The translations under genes were made by a program, and so were the position numbers. Under the pieces are notes generated by a model. The model made no database searches. It saw only the letters and a list, made by a program, of their open reading frames with translations, and had not been told where the DNA came from. A stretch of DNA of 64,000 bases from contig NZ_JASJPW010000001.1 in NCBI RefSeq assembly GCF_030052995.1, positions 1,298,501 to 1,362,500 of the forward strand, in the 5' to 3' direction. Positions 1 through 9,501 of the stretch are shown here, in pieces. The DNA comes from Gemmobacter sp. 24YEA27. Lineage in GTDB: Bacteria > Pseudomonadota > Alphaproteobacteria > Rhodobacterales > Rhodobacteraceae. Position 1 is the stretch's first letter. Every line of letters begins with the position of its first letter.

Positions 1-370
1 CTTCGCGGGCCTTCGCGCCGATGACGACGAACACCGCCGGCGTATCTCCCCGGTTGATGAATTGATGCCCGTCCGGCGTCCCGGCGGGAAAACCGGCGCA
101 ATCGCCCACGCGCATGATCTCTTCACCGTCATCGGTGATCATCACGCATTCGCCCGCCACCATCAGGACGAATTCGTCTTCCGCGCTGTGCCAATGGCGT
201 AAACTCGACAGCGCGCCGGGTTTCAGCGTCACGAGATTGACGCCGAATTGCGTCAGCCCTGCCGCCTGACCGAGCCGCAGGCTTGAGCGCCCCTCCATCA
301 TTTCAGCATAGGGCGAGGGGTAGATGGAGCCGGTCTTGACCGGAACCTTTGTCAGATCGAGCTTTTTCAT
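1..370 (-). CDS. Cupin-domain protein, cut by the window edge
   Basis: Reading the minus strand from an ATG at 370 gives MKKLDLTKVPVKTG followed by a single cupin beta-barrel. The first cupin motif is visible as HWHSAEDEFVLMVAGE and the second as GTPDGHQFINRG. The C-terminus runs off the left end, so at least 123 residues are present. Small cupins of this kind often bind a metal through the His/Glu set seen here; the substrate cannot be told. The ATG shares one base with the TGA of the thiolase gene upstream (TGATG), so the two are probably translationally coupled in one operon. Confidence 0.85.
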   Translation of the reverse strand, partial: MKKLDLTKVPVKTGSIYPSPYAEMMEGRSSLRLGQAAGLTQFGVNLVTLKPGALSSLRHWHSAEDEFVLMVAGECVMITDDGEEIMRVGDCAGFPAGTPDGHQFINRGDTPAVFVVIGAKARE

Positions 371-1581
371 CAGACCCTCTCGATGATGGTGGCGGCGCCC
401 ATCCCCGATGCGATGCACAAAGTGGCAAGGCCGAGGGTCAGATCGCGCCGCTCCATTTCGTCCAGCAGCGTGCCGATGATGATCGCGCCCGAAGCGCCCA
501 GCGGGTGCCCCATCGCGATCGCCCCGCCATTTACGTTCACGCGATCGGGCGAGACGTTGAACGCCTGCATGAACCGCAAAACCACCGCAGCAAAGGCCTC
601 ATTGACCTCGAACAGGTCGATATCGCCGATTCTGAGGCCGGACTCCTTCAGGATTTTTTCCGTCACCGGCACCGGGCCGGTCAGCATGATCGTCGGATCG
701 GTGCCGATCTTGGCGGTGGCGCGGATCCGCGCGCGCGGCTTCAGCCCATGCGCTTTGCCAAACGCGGCATTGCCGATCAGCACCGCCGCCGCGCCATCGA
801 CAATCCCCGAGGAATTCCCGGCATGGTGGATATGGTTCACACGCTCCAGCTCGGGGTATTTCATCAGGGCAATCCTGTCGAAACCGGGCATTACCTCGCC
901 GATGTCTCTGAAACTGGCTTTCAGCGCGCCCAGGGCCTCGGCCGTGGTGCCGGGGCGCATATACTCGTCATAGTCAAGGATGGTGAGCCCGTTGATATCT
1001 TTGACCGGCACGATGGATTTTGCGAAACGCTGATCCGCCCAGGCCGCCGCCGCCCGGGCCTGGCTTTCGGCGGCCAGCTGGTCTGCCGCTGCGCGCGAAA
1101 TGCCGAATTTTGTCGCGATGATATCCGCGGAAATCCCCTGCGGCACGAAATGGGTTTTAAAGGTCAGCGCCGGGTCCACCGCAATCGCTGCCCCGTCCGA
1201 GCCCATGGCGACCCGGCTCATCATCTCGACGCCACCGGCGATATAGGCCTGCCCCGCGCCGGCCTTCACCTGGTTGGCGGCAAGGTTCACCGCCTCCATG
1301 CCGCTGGCACAAAACCGGTTGATCGAGAGGCCGGGGATCGCCTCGTCCAGATCCGAGAGCAGCACCGCCGAGCGCGCCAGGCAGCCGCCCTGTTCCCCCA
1401 CTTGCGTGACATTGCCCCAGATCACATCCTCGACCGCATGGCCTTGCAGCCCGTTGCGGGTCTGCACCGCGTTCAGCATCTGCGCCGAAAGCGCGACCGA
1501 GGTGACCTCATGCAGCGCGCCATCCGGGCGCCCGCGCCCGCGCGGGCTGCGCAAGGCGTCATAGATATAGGCGTCAGTCAT
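370..1581 (-). CDS. Thiolase (acetyl-CoA C-acyltransferase family)
   Basis: This 403-residue protein has the length and all landmarks of a degradative or biosynthetic thiolase. The acylated nucleophile Cys lies near residue 90 in NRFCASGMEAV. The C-terminal half carries FEVNEAFA, the GGAIAMGHPLGASGA loop with the catalytic His, and the second active-site Cys in LCIASGMGAA. The reaction is reversible condensation or thiolysis of acyl-CoA with CoA in the cytoplasm. A Shine-Dalgarno GGAGGAAAG sits just before the ATG at 1581. Whether the substrate is acetoacetyl-CoA or a longer 3-ketoacyl-CoA cannot be decided from sequence; the partner cupin gene gives no help. Confidence 0.93.
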   Translation of the reverse strand: MTDAYIYDALRSPRGRGRPDGALHEVTSVALSAQMLNAVQTRNGLQGHAVEDVIWGNVTQVGEQGGCLARSAVLLSDLDEAIPGLSINRFCASGMEAVNLAANQVKAGAGQAYIAGGVEMMSRVAMGSDGAAIAVDPALTFKTHFVPQGISADIIATKFGISRAAADQLAAESQARAAAAWADQRFAKSIVPVKDINGLTILDYDEYMRPGTTAEALGALKASFRDIGEVMPGFDRIALMKYPELERVNHIHHAGNSSGIVDGAAAVLIGNAAFGKAHGLKPRARIRATAKIGTDPTIMLTGPVPVTEKILKESGLRIGDIDLFEVNEAFAAVVLRFMQAFNVSPDRVNVNGGAIAMGHPLGASGAIIIGTLLDEMERRDLTLGLATLCIASGMGAATIIERV

Positions 1582-2503
1582 CGTCTTTCCTCCATCCGTC
1601 TCAGGCCGGACCTCTCACGGGCCGTCACAATCGCAGGTCAGGTCGCAGCCTGGTGTCGATTTCCGTCCAATACAGTCACTTGCGCCGTCGGGGCCGGGAG
1701 GGGCAGGGATCGCTTTCGCAGCCATTCCGGCCTCAGTCTGATGCCGCTGTCCTGTTCATCTTCTTGTCTTTGGTGGATTTGCGCAATGATACCGCTGCGT
1801 CACGACATCTCGTAAAACGCATGCGGAGCAGCGGCAGCGCGGGCGAGGGTGCGCTGATTGCCGACCCTTTGTTTCGCGTATTCTCGAAGGCTTAAGGCCT
1901 GGGAAGAAGAGAAAGGGCTGGAGGTTGTTCACTTTGGGATGAAGCAGAGGAAGGTGAAGCGGGGCGTGTAGCCCCGAAGAAAGTACTGCGCTTCTTCGGT
2001 CTTCATCATCCTTCTTTCCCATATCTATCCCTGTTACCCCCCCCCCCAGTCATATCTTTCCATGCGCCAGGTCAGAGAGTGCCTTATTTAGGGTAATATG
2101 CTGATACAGAAATATTTTGGTTGGGAGATGTGGGTAATATGCGCGATCAAACTGATCTGTCCACCTTACACCCTGTGCCTGACCTCTGTTCTTTCTTTTC
2201 TCCCTTACATGTACCAAATTTTGCAAAGGACAGCCTGTGCTTGCAATGAAACGTCAGGGTCAACGGTTAGCTCCGGTCGGCGCACCGTGGGATTTGCAAG
2301 CTTCGTCTGATCGGATATGAATGGGGTGGGACGCCGTCGCCGAATGACTGCCTAGGGGCAGCAATGCTGCAGGGCGGAATTTTGCCCTGTTACAGCGAAA
2401 GAGAATGGTTTTATTTGACGTAACAGGGGTTTGATTGAGTTGCGCATAAAGAGATGATTTCACTGCAGAACCGCTACAAGCTTTGCAAAAGGAAAGTGCC
2501 GAC
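1582..2503. other. Long intergenic stretch, AT-richer, no supportable gene
   Basis: About 920 bases separate the divergent thiolase and hydrolase genes. No open frame here looks like a protein. Visible structure: an 8-bp hairpin (CCGAAGAA at 1974-1981 with TTCTTCGG at 1992-1999), a run of ten C at 2038-2047, and an AT-richer stretch from about 2048 to 2500 that presumably holds the promoter of the hydrolase-GSCFA pair. Base composition departs from the surrounding genes, in line with an acquired segment. Confidence 0.5.
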
Positions 2504-3511
2504 ATGGTGCAGGTGACTGTTCCCCCTTCCGAAGTGGCATATGAAGTGGTTGATGTATCGGATCTGGGGGCAATGCTCTTGGCGCGATCCCCGAAAGTTC
2601 TGGGAGCGACGATAGAAATCGCTGTCGCCGGTACAGGACCTCAGCGCTTGCCGGTACGGGTTCTCGCGGCGCCGCGCGGGGATCTGACTGGCGTAGCGCT
2701 GGTGGTGGCGTTCCATGGCGGGGTCAACCGGGAGAAGATGAAAATACCGGCATTTGACGGTCGCTTCATCCTGTCGGCTCCGGATCGGCGCGAGACGATT
2801 TTATTGTCGATTGCCGACCCGTCACTTGCGATGGCGGATGATCTCGCGGCCTGTTTTTTTGCCGGCAATCACCTTGGTGACACGCCCGCGCAGATTACTG
2901 CCGTGGTACGGTCGGTTGCAGAAAGCATCAAACCTGAGCGGATCATCTTTGTCGGAGGATCCGCCGGCGGCCATCCAGCGCTTTTGCAGGCGAGCCGCTT
3001 CGAGGACAGCATCGCAGTCCTGTGTAACCCTTTGACCAACATATCAATCTACTATCAACCTACCGTTCGTCGCTATTATGAGATCTGCTGGCCCGACCTC
3101 TCAATCGAGGAGATCGAAAGCCGGATCGTGACCGATGCCTCAATTGTTCTCGGGCCCAGGATGGCCGGCAAAGTGCTTTGGTTGCAAAATGCGACCGATC
3201 ACCATATCACCAATCAGACCCTGCCAGCGCTTGCGCGGCTGAACAATCCGCAAAAGCTCATGTTCCTCAGCACCTTTCTGCCCGGTCTTGTCGGTCACAA
3301 CTTTGATCCGGCCCTCTGGGCGCTTTGGGTCAGGGCGGCGGTTGAATCTCCGGACGCCAGTCTGGTCGGCATCGCGGGCTATTTTGCGACGATTCAGGAA
3401 CGGATTGCTGCGCCCGCCGCGGGCAGGAGTGGCAAGTCAAAGCCGGCTGATCCGCGCCAGATTAGTATCGCAGACCGCATTGCGGCCTGGGCAAAGGAGA
3501 TCAGGGCATGA
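2504..3511 (+). CDS. Alpha/beta-hydrolase-fold protein, partner of GSCFA protein
   Basis: Product of 335 residues. The core carries FVGGSAGGHPALL, a nucleophile-elbow motif (GxSxGG), preceded by an oxyanion-type segment VVAFHGG, and a late His in GLVGHNFDP that could complete a triad. This fits a serine hydrolase or acyltransferase of the alpha/beta fold. The ATG at 2504 was preferred over an in-frame TTG at 2483 because AAAGGAAAG lies 9 bases before it. No signal peptide is seen, so the protein is probably cytoplasmic. It overlaps the next gene by ATGA, implying coupled translation. Substrate is unknown; polysaccharide or glycan acyl groups are plausible from the partner and from nearby capsule-export genes, which is inference. 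Confidence 0.75.
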   Translation: MVQVTVPPSEVAYEVVDVSDLGAMLLARSPKVLGATIEIAVAGTGPQRLPVRVLAAPRGDLTGVALVVAFHGGVNREKMKIPAFDGRFILSAPDRRETILLSIADPSLAMADDLAACFFAGNHLGDTPAQITAVVRSVAESIKPERIIFVGGSAGGHPALLQASRFEDSIAVLCNPLTNISIYYQPTVRRYYEICWPDLSIEEIESRIVTDASIVLGPRMAGKVLWLQNATDHHITNQTLPALARLNNPQKLMFLSTFLPGLVGHNFDPALWALWVRAAVESPDASLVGIAGYFATIQERIAAPAAGRSGKSKPADPRQISIADRIAAWAKEIRA

Positions 3512-4533
3512 GCCACCCTTACTCGGATCTGCCGGAACGAGCCTATTGGCGCGCAGCCGTTGGGGGGCGTCATTACGCCGACCTTAAGGACCTGGCCGAG
3601 CCGATCCCTGTGCCCGAGGGTGCGCGGATCGCCACGGCAGGCAGTTGTTTTGCTCAGCATATCGGCCGCCATCTGCGCCTGCGCGGTCAGGGCTATCTGG
3701 ACATGGAGCCCGCGCCTGATTTCCTGACTGCATCAGAGGCGCGGCAGAATGGCTATGGTCTGTTCACCTGCCGCTATGGCAATGTCTATACCGCCCGGCA
3801 GCTCTTGCAGCTGACGCAGGAGGCAATGGGCCTGCGTCAGCCGCTGGATATTGTCTGGCCATTGGGTCAGCGCCATGTCGATGCGCTGCGCCCTTCGGTC
3901 GATCCGGTTGGCCATGCGCAGGCAGCGGATGTCCTGGCGCTGCGGGCCCTGCATCTGCGGGCAGTGCTCGATATGCTCAAAACGCTGGATGTGATGGTCT
4001 TCACGCTGGGCCTGACCGAGGCCTGGCGCGACAGCCGCGATGGCACGGTTTATCCAACTGCTCCCGGAACCGTGGCCGGAGTCTATGATCCGCACATCCA
4101 CGAGTTCGTTAACTTCAGCTACGTGGATGTGCTTGCGGATCTGACTGAGTTCCGCAAGCTTTTGCACAGTGTCAACCCGGGGGTCCAGATCATCCTGACA
4201 GTGTCGCCGGTGCCGCTGGCGGCAACGGCATCGGGCGGGCATGTACTTGTCGCGACCGGCCAGTCGAAGGCGACCTTGCGTGCGGTCGCCGGTGACCTTG
4301 CCCGCAGTCATGGGGATATCTTTTACTTTCCCTCCTACGAGATCATTTCTTCTCATCCGGCACGGGGTATGTTCTTCGAGCCGGACCTGAGGAATGTGAA
4401 CGATTTCGGTGTCAGTCTGGTCATGCAGCATTTCTTCGGCGCTTTGGGCGCGCACCCGGCTGTGGTCACTGACACGGCAGCGCCTGACACCCCGATTTGC
4501 GACGAGAGCCGCCTTGACGTTTCTGCCCTTTAA
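3508..4533 (+). CDS. GSCFA-domain protein
   Basis: The family signature is explicit near the N-terminus: IATAGSCFAQHIGRHL, with the Gly-Ser-Cys-Phe-Ala that names the family, near residues 45-50. GSCFA proteins are SGNH-like hydrolases; later blocks such as VFTLGLTEAW and ILTVSPVPLAAT match this fold. At 341 residues it is a normal full-length member. It starts inside the hydrolase stop codon (ATGA overlap), forming a two-gene unit. GSCFA proteins are often encoded in surface-polysaccharide regions, and capsule export genes lie 2-4 kb downstream here, so a role in modifying a surface glycan is plausible but not shown. Confidence 0.85.
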   Translation: MSHPYSDLPERAYWRAAVGGRHYADLKDLAEPIPVPEGARIATAGSCFAQHIGRHLRLRGQGYLDMEPAPDFLTASEARQNGYGLFTCRYGNVYTARQLLQLTQEAMGLRQPLDIVWPLGQRHVDALRPSVDPVGHAQAADVLALRALHLRAVLDMLKTLDVMVFTLGLTEAWRDSRDGTVYPTAPGTVAGVYDPHIHEFVNFSYVDVLADLTEFRKLLHSVNPGVQIILTVSPVPLAATASGGHVLVATGQSKATLRAVAGDLARSHGDIFYFPSYEIISSHPARGMFFEPDLRNVNDFGVSLVMQHFFGALGAHPAVVTDTAAPDTPICDESRLDVSAL

Positions 4534-4568
4534 TGGCGCGCTGCACCCGCGGGCCGGATGGTAATCCT

Positions 4569-4584
4569 CCCCGTTTTAACGGGG
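4569..4584 (+). terminator. Possible terminator after GSCFA gene
   Basis: CCCCGT and ACGGGG form a 6-bp stem around a four-base loop, 35 bases after the GSCFA stop. The T-run that follows is weak (TGCATGTTGTTTC), so this may be a poor terminator or simply a hairpin. Confidence 0.35.
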
Positions 4585-4603
4585 TGCATGTTGTTTCTCA
4601 CCC

Positions 4604-4650
4604 AGAACTGAGCCATTTAAGCGCATAGTTTTCACTGAGAACTGAGCCAT
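4604..4650 (+). repeat. IS21-type terminal direct repeats
   Basis: The 13-mer AGAACTGAGCCAT occurs at 4604-4616 and again at 4638-4650, 34 bases apart, just before the transposase remnant. Multiple direct repeats at the ends are characteristic of IS21-family elements, where the transposase binds. This marks the left end of the element; no right end was found. Confidence 0.7.
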
Positions 4651-4700
4651 GTGAACCTTCTCCCAACGCGGTTAGCGGCGGGAGCAACTGAGTGATCCAC

Positions 4701-5220
4701 ATGGGACTTTTGAACATCATCCGACGCATGCATTTGCGGCAGAATCTGTCGATCCGCGAGATTGCGCGGCTAAGGGGCGTGTCACGGATCGAAGCCATTG
4801 GACGCCATTGGTTCGAGACCAATGGCTGAGGCGTGACCAGGCACCTGGCGGCTAATATGATAGAGCCAAAATTTGCAACGCCGGAGCGACCCAGCAAGCT
4901 TGATGCCTATGCCGAGAAGCTGGCTGGTTGGCTGAAGACCGAGGCTGGAAAGTCGCGCAAACAACGGCGCACGGTGAAGCAGTTGCATGCCGATCTTGCA
5001 GTGCCTGGCTTCACCGGCTCCTATCCCCGGGTTGCAGCTTTTACGCGACGATGGAAGGCAGATCGTCAGCGCGAACAGCAGACTATGGCGCGCGGGATCT
5101 TTGTGCCGCTGCATTTTGCCCCCGGTGATGCTTTCCAGTTCGACTGGAGCGAGGATTTTGCGGTTCTGGGCGGCGAGCGCACGAAGCTGCAGATGGCGCA
5201 TATCAAAGCGTTGCGGTTAG
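4701..5220 (+). pseudogene. istA: IS21-family transposase IstA, N-terminal remnant
   Basis: The frame from ATG 4701 begins MGLLNIIRRMHLRQNLSIRE, the usual IstA helix-turn-helix start, but stops at a TGA at 4828. The same frame resumes with VTRHLAANMIEPKF and continues through the linker to FQFDWSED, which holds the first Asp of the DDE catalytic triad. Homology ends near 5220; the remaining two thirds of IstA and all of IstB are missing. About 39 bases appear to be inserted between the SR and the VTR of the HTH domain, and they carry the stop and a hairpin. The element is dead. It lies between the GSCFA gene and a tRNA gene. Confidence 0.85.
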
Positions 5221-5475
5221 TCGGTGAGTGCGCTGGTTCAGAACACCAAACAACCCCGACAACCCCGACAAGGCACGGTGGCGCGACTCCTGTCACGCGG
5301 TGCTGAGTGACCCTTACTTTGCGAATGGGATGGGCGGGGCCGCAAGCCTCGCCCTTTCTACATGTCGAACGAGTCGCTAAGGTGCTGAATGCACCATGTG
5401 GAACACCCACATGACTGTAACACATGACGCGAGAGGCGTCTTGCTAAGTCTTTGATTTTATGGAAATAAAACGAT

Positions 5476-5550
<75 letters not shown>

Positions 5551-5625
5551 ACCGTGAGCGGGTGTTTAGCGAAGGCTCTTGCAGGCTGCAAGAGGGGATA
5601 TGAAGGAAATTTGGCAGGAGTTTGT

Positions 5626-6813
5626 ATGGCCGGGATCTGGGATGTCATCGTGCTTGGCGCTGGTGCGGCGGGGATGCTCGCGGCGGTTGAGGCGGGACGG
5701 CGCGGGCGGCGGGTGCTTGTGATCGAACATGGCGCGAATCCGGGCGAGAAGATCCGCATTTCGGGTGGCGGAAGATGTAATTTCACCAATACAGGGATCG
5801 GGGTCGGGAATTACCTTGGGGCCAATCCGCGTTTCGCGCTTTCGGCGCTGAAACGGTTCAGCCAGTGGGATGTTGTGTCGCGATTCGATCAGGCCGGCAT
5901 CGCCTGGCATGAAAAAACACTCGGGCAGCTTTTCTGCGACGGATCGGCGAAACAGGTTGTGGCCTGGCTGGTGGGGGAAATGCGCGATGCCGGGGTCGAG
6001 CTCTGGCTTGCGACCGAACCCGGAGAGGTGAGCCGGTCGGGCGCTGGCTTTCGCGTGGCCACGCCGCGCGGGGTGCAGGAGACGCGCTCCCTTGTGCTGG
6101 CCACCGGCGGCAAGTCGATTCCGAAAATGGGGGCGAGCCCCTGGGGATACCGGGTCGCGGAAAGCCTCGGGCTGAAGGTGACGGATACGCGGCCGGCGCT
6201 GGTGCCGCTGACATTTGCGGAACAGGAACTGGCCTGGATCTCGCCTCTGGCCGGGGTCTCGGCGCCGGTGCAGATCAGCTGCAGGGGCGGGCGGTTCGAT
6301 GAGGCAATGCTCTTTACCCATCGCGGGCTGTCGGGGCCGGCTGTCTTGCAGATCTCGAGCTATTGGCGCGAGGGGGACCGGATCTCGGTTGACCTGCTGC
6401 CGGGGCGGGAGCGGGATGCAGGCTTTGCCGCATTGCTGAAAGCCGCGAAACGCAAGGGCGGGCGGGGGACGCTGACCCAGGCGCTGAGCCCGGTGCTGCC
6501 GGAGCGGCTGGCGAAGCATCTGGGCCAGGGCGAGCCGGGGCCTCTGGCGGAAATGGCGGATGCAAAGCTCGACCAGCTGGCGGCGGGGTTGCATGACTGG
6601 CAGCTGGTGCCGGTGGGCTCAGAAGGGTATCGCACGGCCGAGGTCACGCTGGGCGGCGTCGACACTGACGGGCTGGACGCAAAGACCATGGCGGCGAAGG
6701 CGGTGCCGGGTCTTTATGTGGTGGGCGAGCTGGTGGATATCACTGGCTGGCTTGGCGGGTATAATTTCCAATGGGCCTGGTCTTCGGGCTGGGCGGCGGG
6801 GCAGGTGGCCTGA
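5626..6813 (+). CDS. HI0933-family NAD(P)/FAD-dependent oxidoreductase
   Basis: A 395-residue flavoprotein. The N-terminal dinucleotide-binding fold is VIVLGAGAAGMLAA, followed by the family signature EKIRISGGGRCNFTN. The C-terminus has the second FAD motif, GLYVVGELVDITGWLGGYN, ending in WAWSSGWAAG. These are hallmarks of the YhiN/HI0933 family of conserved flavoproteins of unsettled function. The ATG at 5626 was chosen because GGCAGGAG lies 5 bases upstream; upstream in-frame codons lie inside the tRNA gene. It is followed by a strong two-way terminator, so it is probably transcribed alone. Confidence 0.92.
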   Translation: MAGIWDVIVLGAGAAGMLAAVEAGRRGRRVLVIEHGANPGEKIRISGGGRCNFTNTGIGVGNYLGANPRFALSALKRFSQWDVVSRFDQAGIAWHEKTLGQLFCDGSAKQVVAWLVGEMRDAGVELWLATEPGEVSRSGAGFRVATPRGVQETRSLVLATGGKSIPKMGASPWGYRVAESLGLKVTDTRPALVPLTFAEQELAWISPLAGVSAPVQISCRGGRFDEAMLFTHRGLSGPAVLQISSYWREGDRISVDLLPGRERDAGFAALLKAAKRKGGRGTLTQALSPVLPERLAKHLGQGEPGPLAEMADAKLDQLAAGLHDWQLVPVGSEGYRTAEVTLGGVDTDGLDAKTMAAKAVPGLYVVGELVDITGWLGGYNFQWAWSSGWAAGQVA

Positions 6814-6840
6814 ACGTCGCCGGCAGCCAGAGCAGAATGA

Positions 6841-6869
6841 AAAAGGGCGGCCCGATGGCCGCCCTTTTT
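6841..6869. terminator. Bidirectional rho-independent terminator
   Basis: AAAA, then GGGCGGCC (6845-6852), loop CGAT, then GGCCGCCC (6857-6864) and TTTTT. The perfect 8-bp stem has T-runs in both orientations and separates the convergent flavoprotein and capsule-export genes. Confidence 0.9.
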
Positions 6870-6901
6870 GCTGCTGTTGAAAGGTCAGGACGAATGACGG
6901 A

Positions 6902-8646
6902 TCAGGATGAGACCTGTTCGCGCAGGATCGCCACCGTCATCGAAATCATCAGATAGATGCCGATCAGAATCAGCAGCGTCACAAGGGTATTCTCGAAGAC
7001 GCGGGGATAGGTCGGCACATCGGGCGGCACCGGCGCCACCGAGATCGAGAGATAGCGGGTCTGGCTGTTCGCGGCGATTCGCGCGGTTTCCTTGGCCTGA
7101 AGCGACTGCGCCAGCATCATCTGACGCGTCTCGACCTCGGCCTGGGCAAGCCGCAGCTGGCCCTGGATCTGCGCCAGCGAACTCTCGCCGCCCTGACCTT
7201 CGGTCAGCCGGGTGCGCAATGTCGCGATCTCGGCCTCCAGCGTGGCGATCCGGCGTTTGACCGGCTCCAGCCGGGCCGCGTTCGGGTTCTGGTTCGCCTC
7301 CATCTGCGCCAGGGACAGCCGTTCCTGGATCAGCTGATTGTCGAGTGTGCCGATCTGGGTTGTCAGCAGCGTCAGCTCGGTCTCGGAATTGAGAACCTTG
7401 AACTGTTCCTGCAGCGCGATGACTTTCTGCTGCGCTTCGAGCAGTTTGATCTCGGCATCCGTGTAACCTTCGTCCGAGGACTGCATCGCATCTTCGCGCA
7501 GGCGGTGGGTGAGCTGGTCGACCTGTTCCTCGGCATAGGAAATCAGCTGCTTCGACCATTCGACCGAAAGCTGCGGATCCGGAGCAATCGCTTCCATCCG
7601 GATGATGCCCTCAGACGGGTCATAGGAAATCAGGATGTGGGATTTATAAAGCTTATAGGCGTCTTCCAGCGAGGCCTCGGGTGGCAGGCGCAGAATCGGG
7701 TCGATCGCCGCGCCCATAAATGCCTCGCGGAACCCGACATCGCCTTCCAGCCGCATCATCGCCTCGCGCGATTGCAGATAGCCCTGCACCGCGATGGAAT
7801 CCTGCGAGGTGGCAAGCGAGGTGCCCTGCAACATGCCGCCAAGTGCGCCCCCGGCCTGCGGGCTTTCCGCCTTATGCACCGCGAATTCCGATTTGGTGCC
7901 ATATTGCCGCGTCGCGACCGACGAAAAATACCAGCCCGCGACCAGCGTCGGCAGCAGGACAAAGATGAACATCCGCACGAAGAGGAGCGCCAGCTTGCGG
8001 CGGCGGCGTTTGGCGATGTCCTGCTGCATGCGCAGGATCTCGGCGGCGTGATTCACCTCGATCCGCTGTTCGGTCGAGGGCACCTGGATCGGCTTGATGG
8101 TCTGGGGCAGTTGCACGCCGTCGCCGGGCAGGGGCGAGAGCGCCCGCCCGGTGCCGCCCCCCGCCTTGCCGCCGCCACCCTCTCCGGCAGCAGCAACCGC
8201 AGTGCCGGGTTCGGCCGAGACCATATCCAGCATCGAGCCGCGCTCAAACGGGTTGATCCCGGCGGCGCGCAGCAGACGCACCGCATCGTGATCCGAGGTC
8301 GCGGGCAAGTTGTGGCTTTGCGCAAGGCGGCGGGCGGTGCGCAGCTGGCGCCCGGTCAGCCCTTCCTTGCGGATCGCTGCCAGCTCATGCGCGACCGGAT
8401 GATTCGCCTCTGGCCCGGCGGAGGGCTCTGGTTCCTGAGGGCTGCCGGCGTTCCCGGCCCTGGCCCCGGATGCGACCGGGCCCCCGCCGTTTCGAATTTC
8501 TGATCGCCGAACCCGTCTTCGGGATTGTCGAACAGCATCTCGCCCGGCGTCGCCGTGGCAACGAGCACAGGCGCCGGACGCGGGGCCGGGGCAGCAGGCG
8601 TCTCCTGGCGGCGAATGTTGTACCGCGCGGCCTTAAGCATAGTCAT
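6902..8646 (-). CDS. kpsE: Capsule polysaccharide export inner-membrane protein (KpsE/BexC/CtrB-like), one frame break
   Basis: The protein is a polysaccharide co-polymerase-type exporter subunit. It has a cytoplasmic N-terminal region, a transmembrane helix after KRRRRKLALLFVRMF, a long periplasmic domain with coiled-coil segments rich in Leu, Gln and Glu, and a C-terminal membrane helix before LREQVSS. Such proteins span the periplasm and couple the KpsMT ABC transporter to the outer-membrane channel. Read straight, the frame opens only at 8308, but homologous N-terminal sequence (DNPEDGFGDQKFETA, then EGLTGRQLRTARRLA) continues upstream in two frames joined at the C5 run 8481-8485, where one base seems missing. 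Corrected length is about 581 residues. Its start overlaps the kpsT end by 14 bases. Confidence 0.82.
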
Positions 8647-9283
8647 AGAGGCGTTTCGCTTCTTCGAGGGTGTCGAACATATAAAGCTGCCCATTGCGCA
8701 GCACCGCCGCCTGGCGGCAGAATTTTTCCAGCGTTTGCGCTGAATGCGACACGATGACAACCGTCGCGTTCTTCAGTCTTTCGCGCAAGATGCCACCGGC
8801 TTTGCGGTTGAACTCCACATCGCCGGTCGAGGGCATGCCCTCGTCGATCAGGTAGATGTCGAATTCCAGCGCCAGCAGGAGCGAGAAGTTGAAGCGCGAT
8901 TTCATCCCCGAGGAATAGGTCGCATAGGGCATGCGGAAATAGTCGCCAAGATCACAGACCCAGCGGCAGAAGCTTTCGACATAATCGGGGTCAAGCCCGT
9001 AAAGCCGGGCAATATAGCGGCTGTTTTCCAGGGCCGACATCTTGCCCGAGACCCCGCCCATGAAGCCCAGCGGAAACGAGACGCGGCTGGTTTTGGTGAT
9101 GCGGCCATCATCGGGTTTCTCCAGCCCTGCCATCATCTGGATCAGGGTGGTCTTGCCGGTGCCATTCGGGGCGAGGATCCCCAGAGAGCGGCCCTGTTCG
9201 ACGCGGAAAGAGGCGCGGTCAAGGATCACCTTGCGCCTTGTGCCGGTCCAGAAGGATTTGGAAACACTGTCGAACTCGATCAT
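8633..9283 (-). CDS. kpsT: Capsule polysaccharide ABC transporter ATP-binding protein
   Basis: A 216-residue ABC ATPase, the usual short length for KpsT/CtrD/BexA. Visible elements are the Walker A LAPNGTGKTTL near residue 40, the signature YSSGMKSRF, the Walker B FDIYLIDEGM and the switch His in VIVSHSAQ. It powers export of capsular polysaccharide across the inner membrane with a KpsM permease, which is not encoded in this window. It overlaps the following kpsE-like gene, indicating one transcript. The region upstream (9284-9500) has an AT-richer stretch that may hold the promoter. Confidence 0.9.
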   Translation of the reverse strand: MIEFDSVSKSFWTGTRRKVILDRASFRVEQGRSLGILAPNGTGKTTLIQMMAGLEKPDDGRITKTSRVSFPLGFMGGVSGKMSALENSRYIARLYGLDPDYVESFCRWVCDLGDYFRMPYATYSSGMKSRFNFSLLLALEFDIYLIDEGMPSTGDVEFNRKAGGILRERLKNATVVIVSHSAQTLEKFCRQAAVLRNGQLYMFDTLEEAKRLYDYA

Positions 9284-9501
9284 ATTGTAACCTGCTCCGG
9301 GCTATTGGCCCTATGTCCTTCCGTCTTACGGCCTCTGACGCCCCGGGGCGGCAGAGCTATCCACAGACCAGGTGGATAATCCGGCATTTGCGTTAACGCG
9401 TTCTGACCAGTGTCGCTGCACATTCTGGCCGCATTATGTCTGCGGCGACAGTCCTGTGACACAGAATTGTGAGCTCCGCGATTTTACGGGGAACGGACGG
9501 G

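Noticed and set aside
349..1815. 488-residue open frame antisense to thiolase
   Set aside because: Composition (His/Arg/Gly) and complete overlap with a clear thiolase mark it as a shadow.
2038..2047. C10 tract as a phase-variation switch for the hydrolase-GSCFA genes
   Set aside because: It lies more than 450 bases before the start codon and not in a -35/-10 spacer or coding region; run length itself is doubtful given the homopolymer errors.
1582..2503. Second copy of the tRNA-Gln 3' end (att site)
   Set aside because: I looked for the T-arm and acceptor sequence here and found none.
4804..4826. tRNA or tRNA fragment inside the IS21 remnant
   Set aside because: Only a T-arm-like hairpin is present; no acceptor, D or anticodon arm can be built around it.
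5250..5267. Tandem CAACCCCGA repeat as a CRISPR or minisatellite
   Set aside because: Only two units without spacers; no CRISPR array or cas gene occurs in the window.
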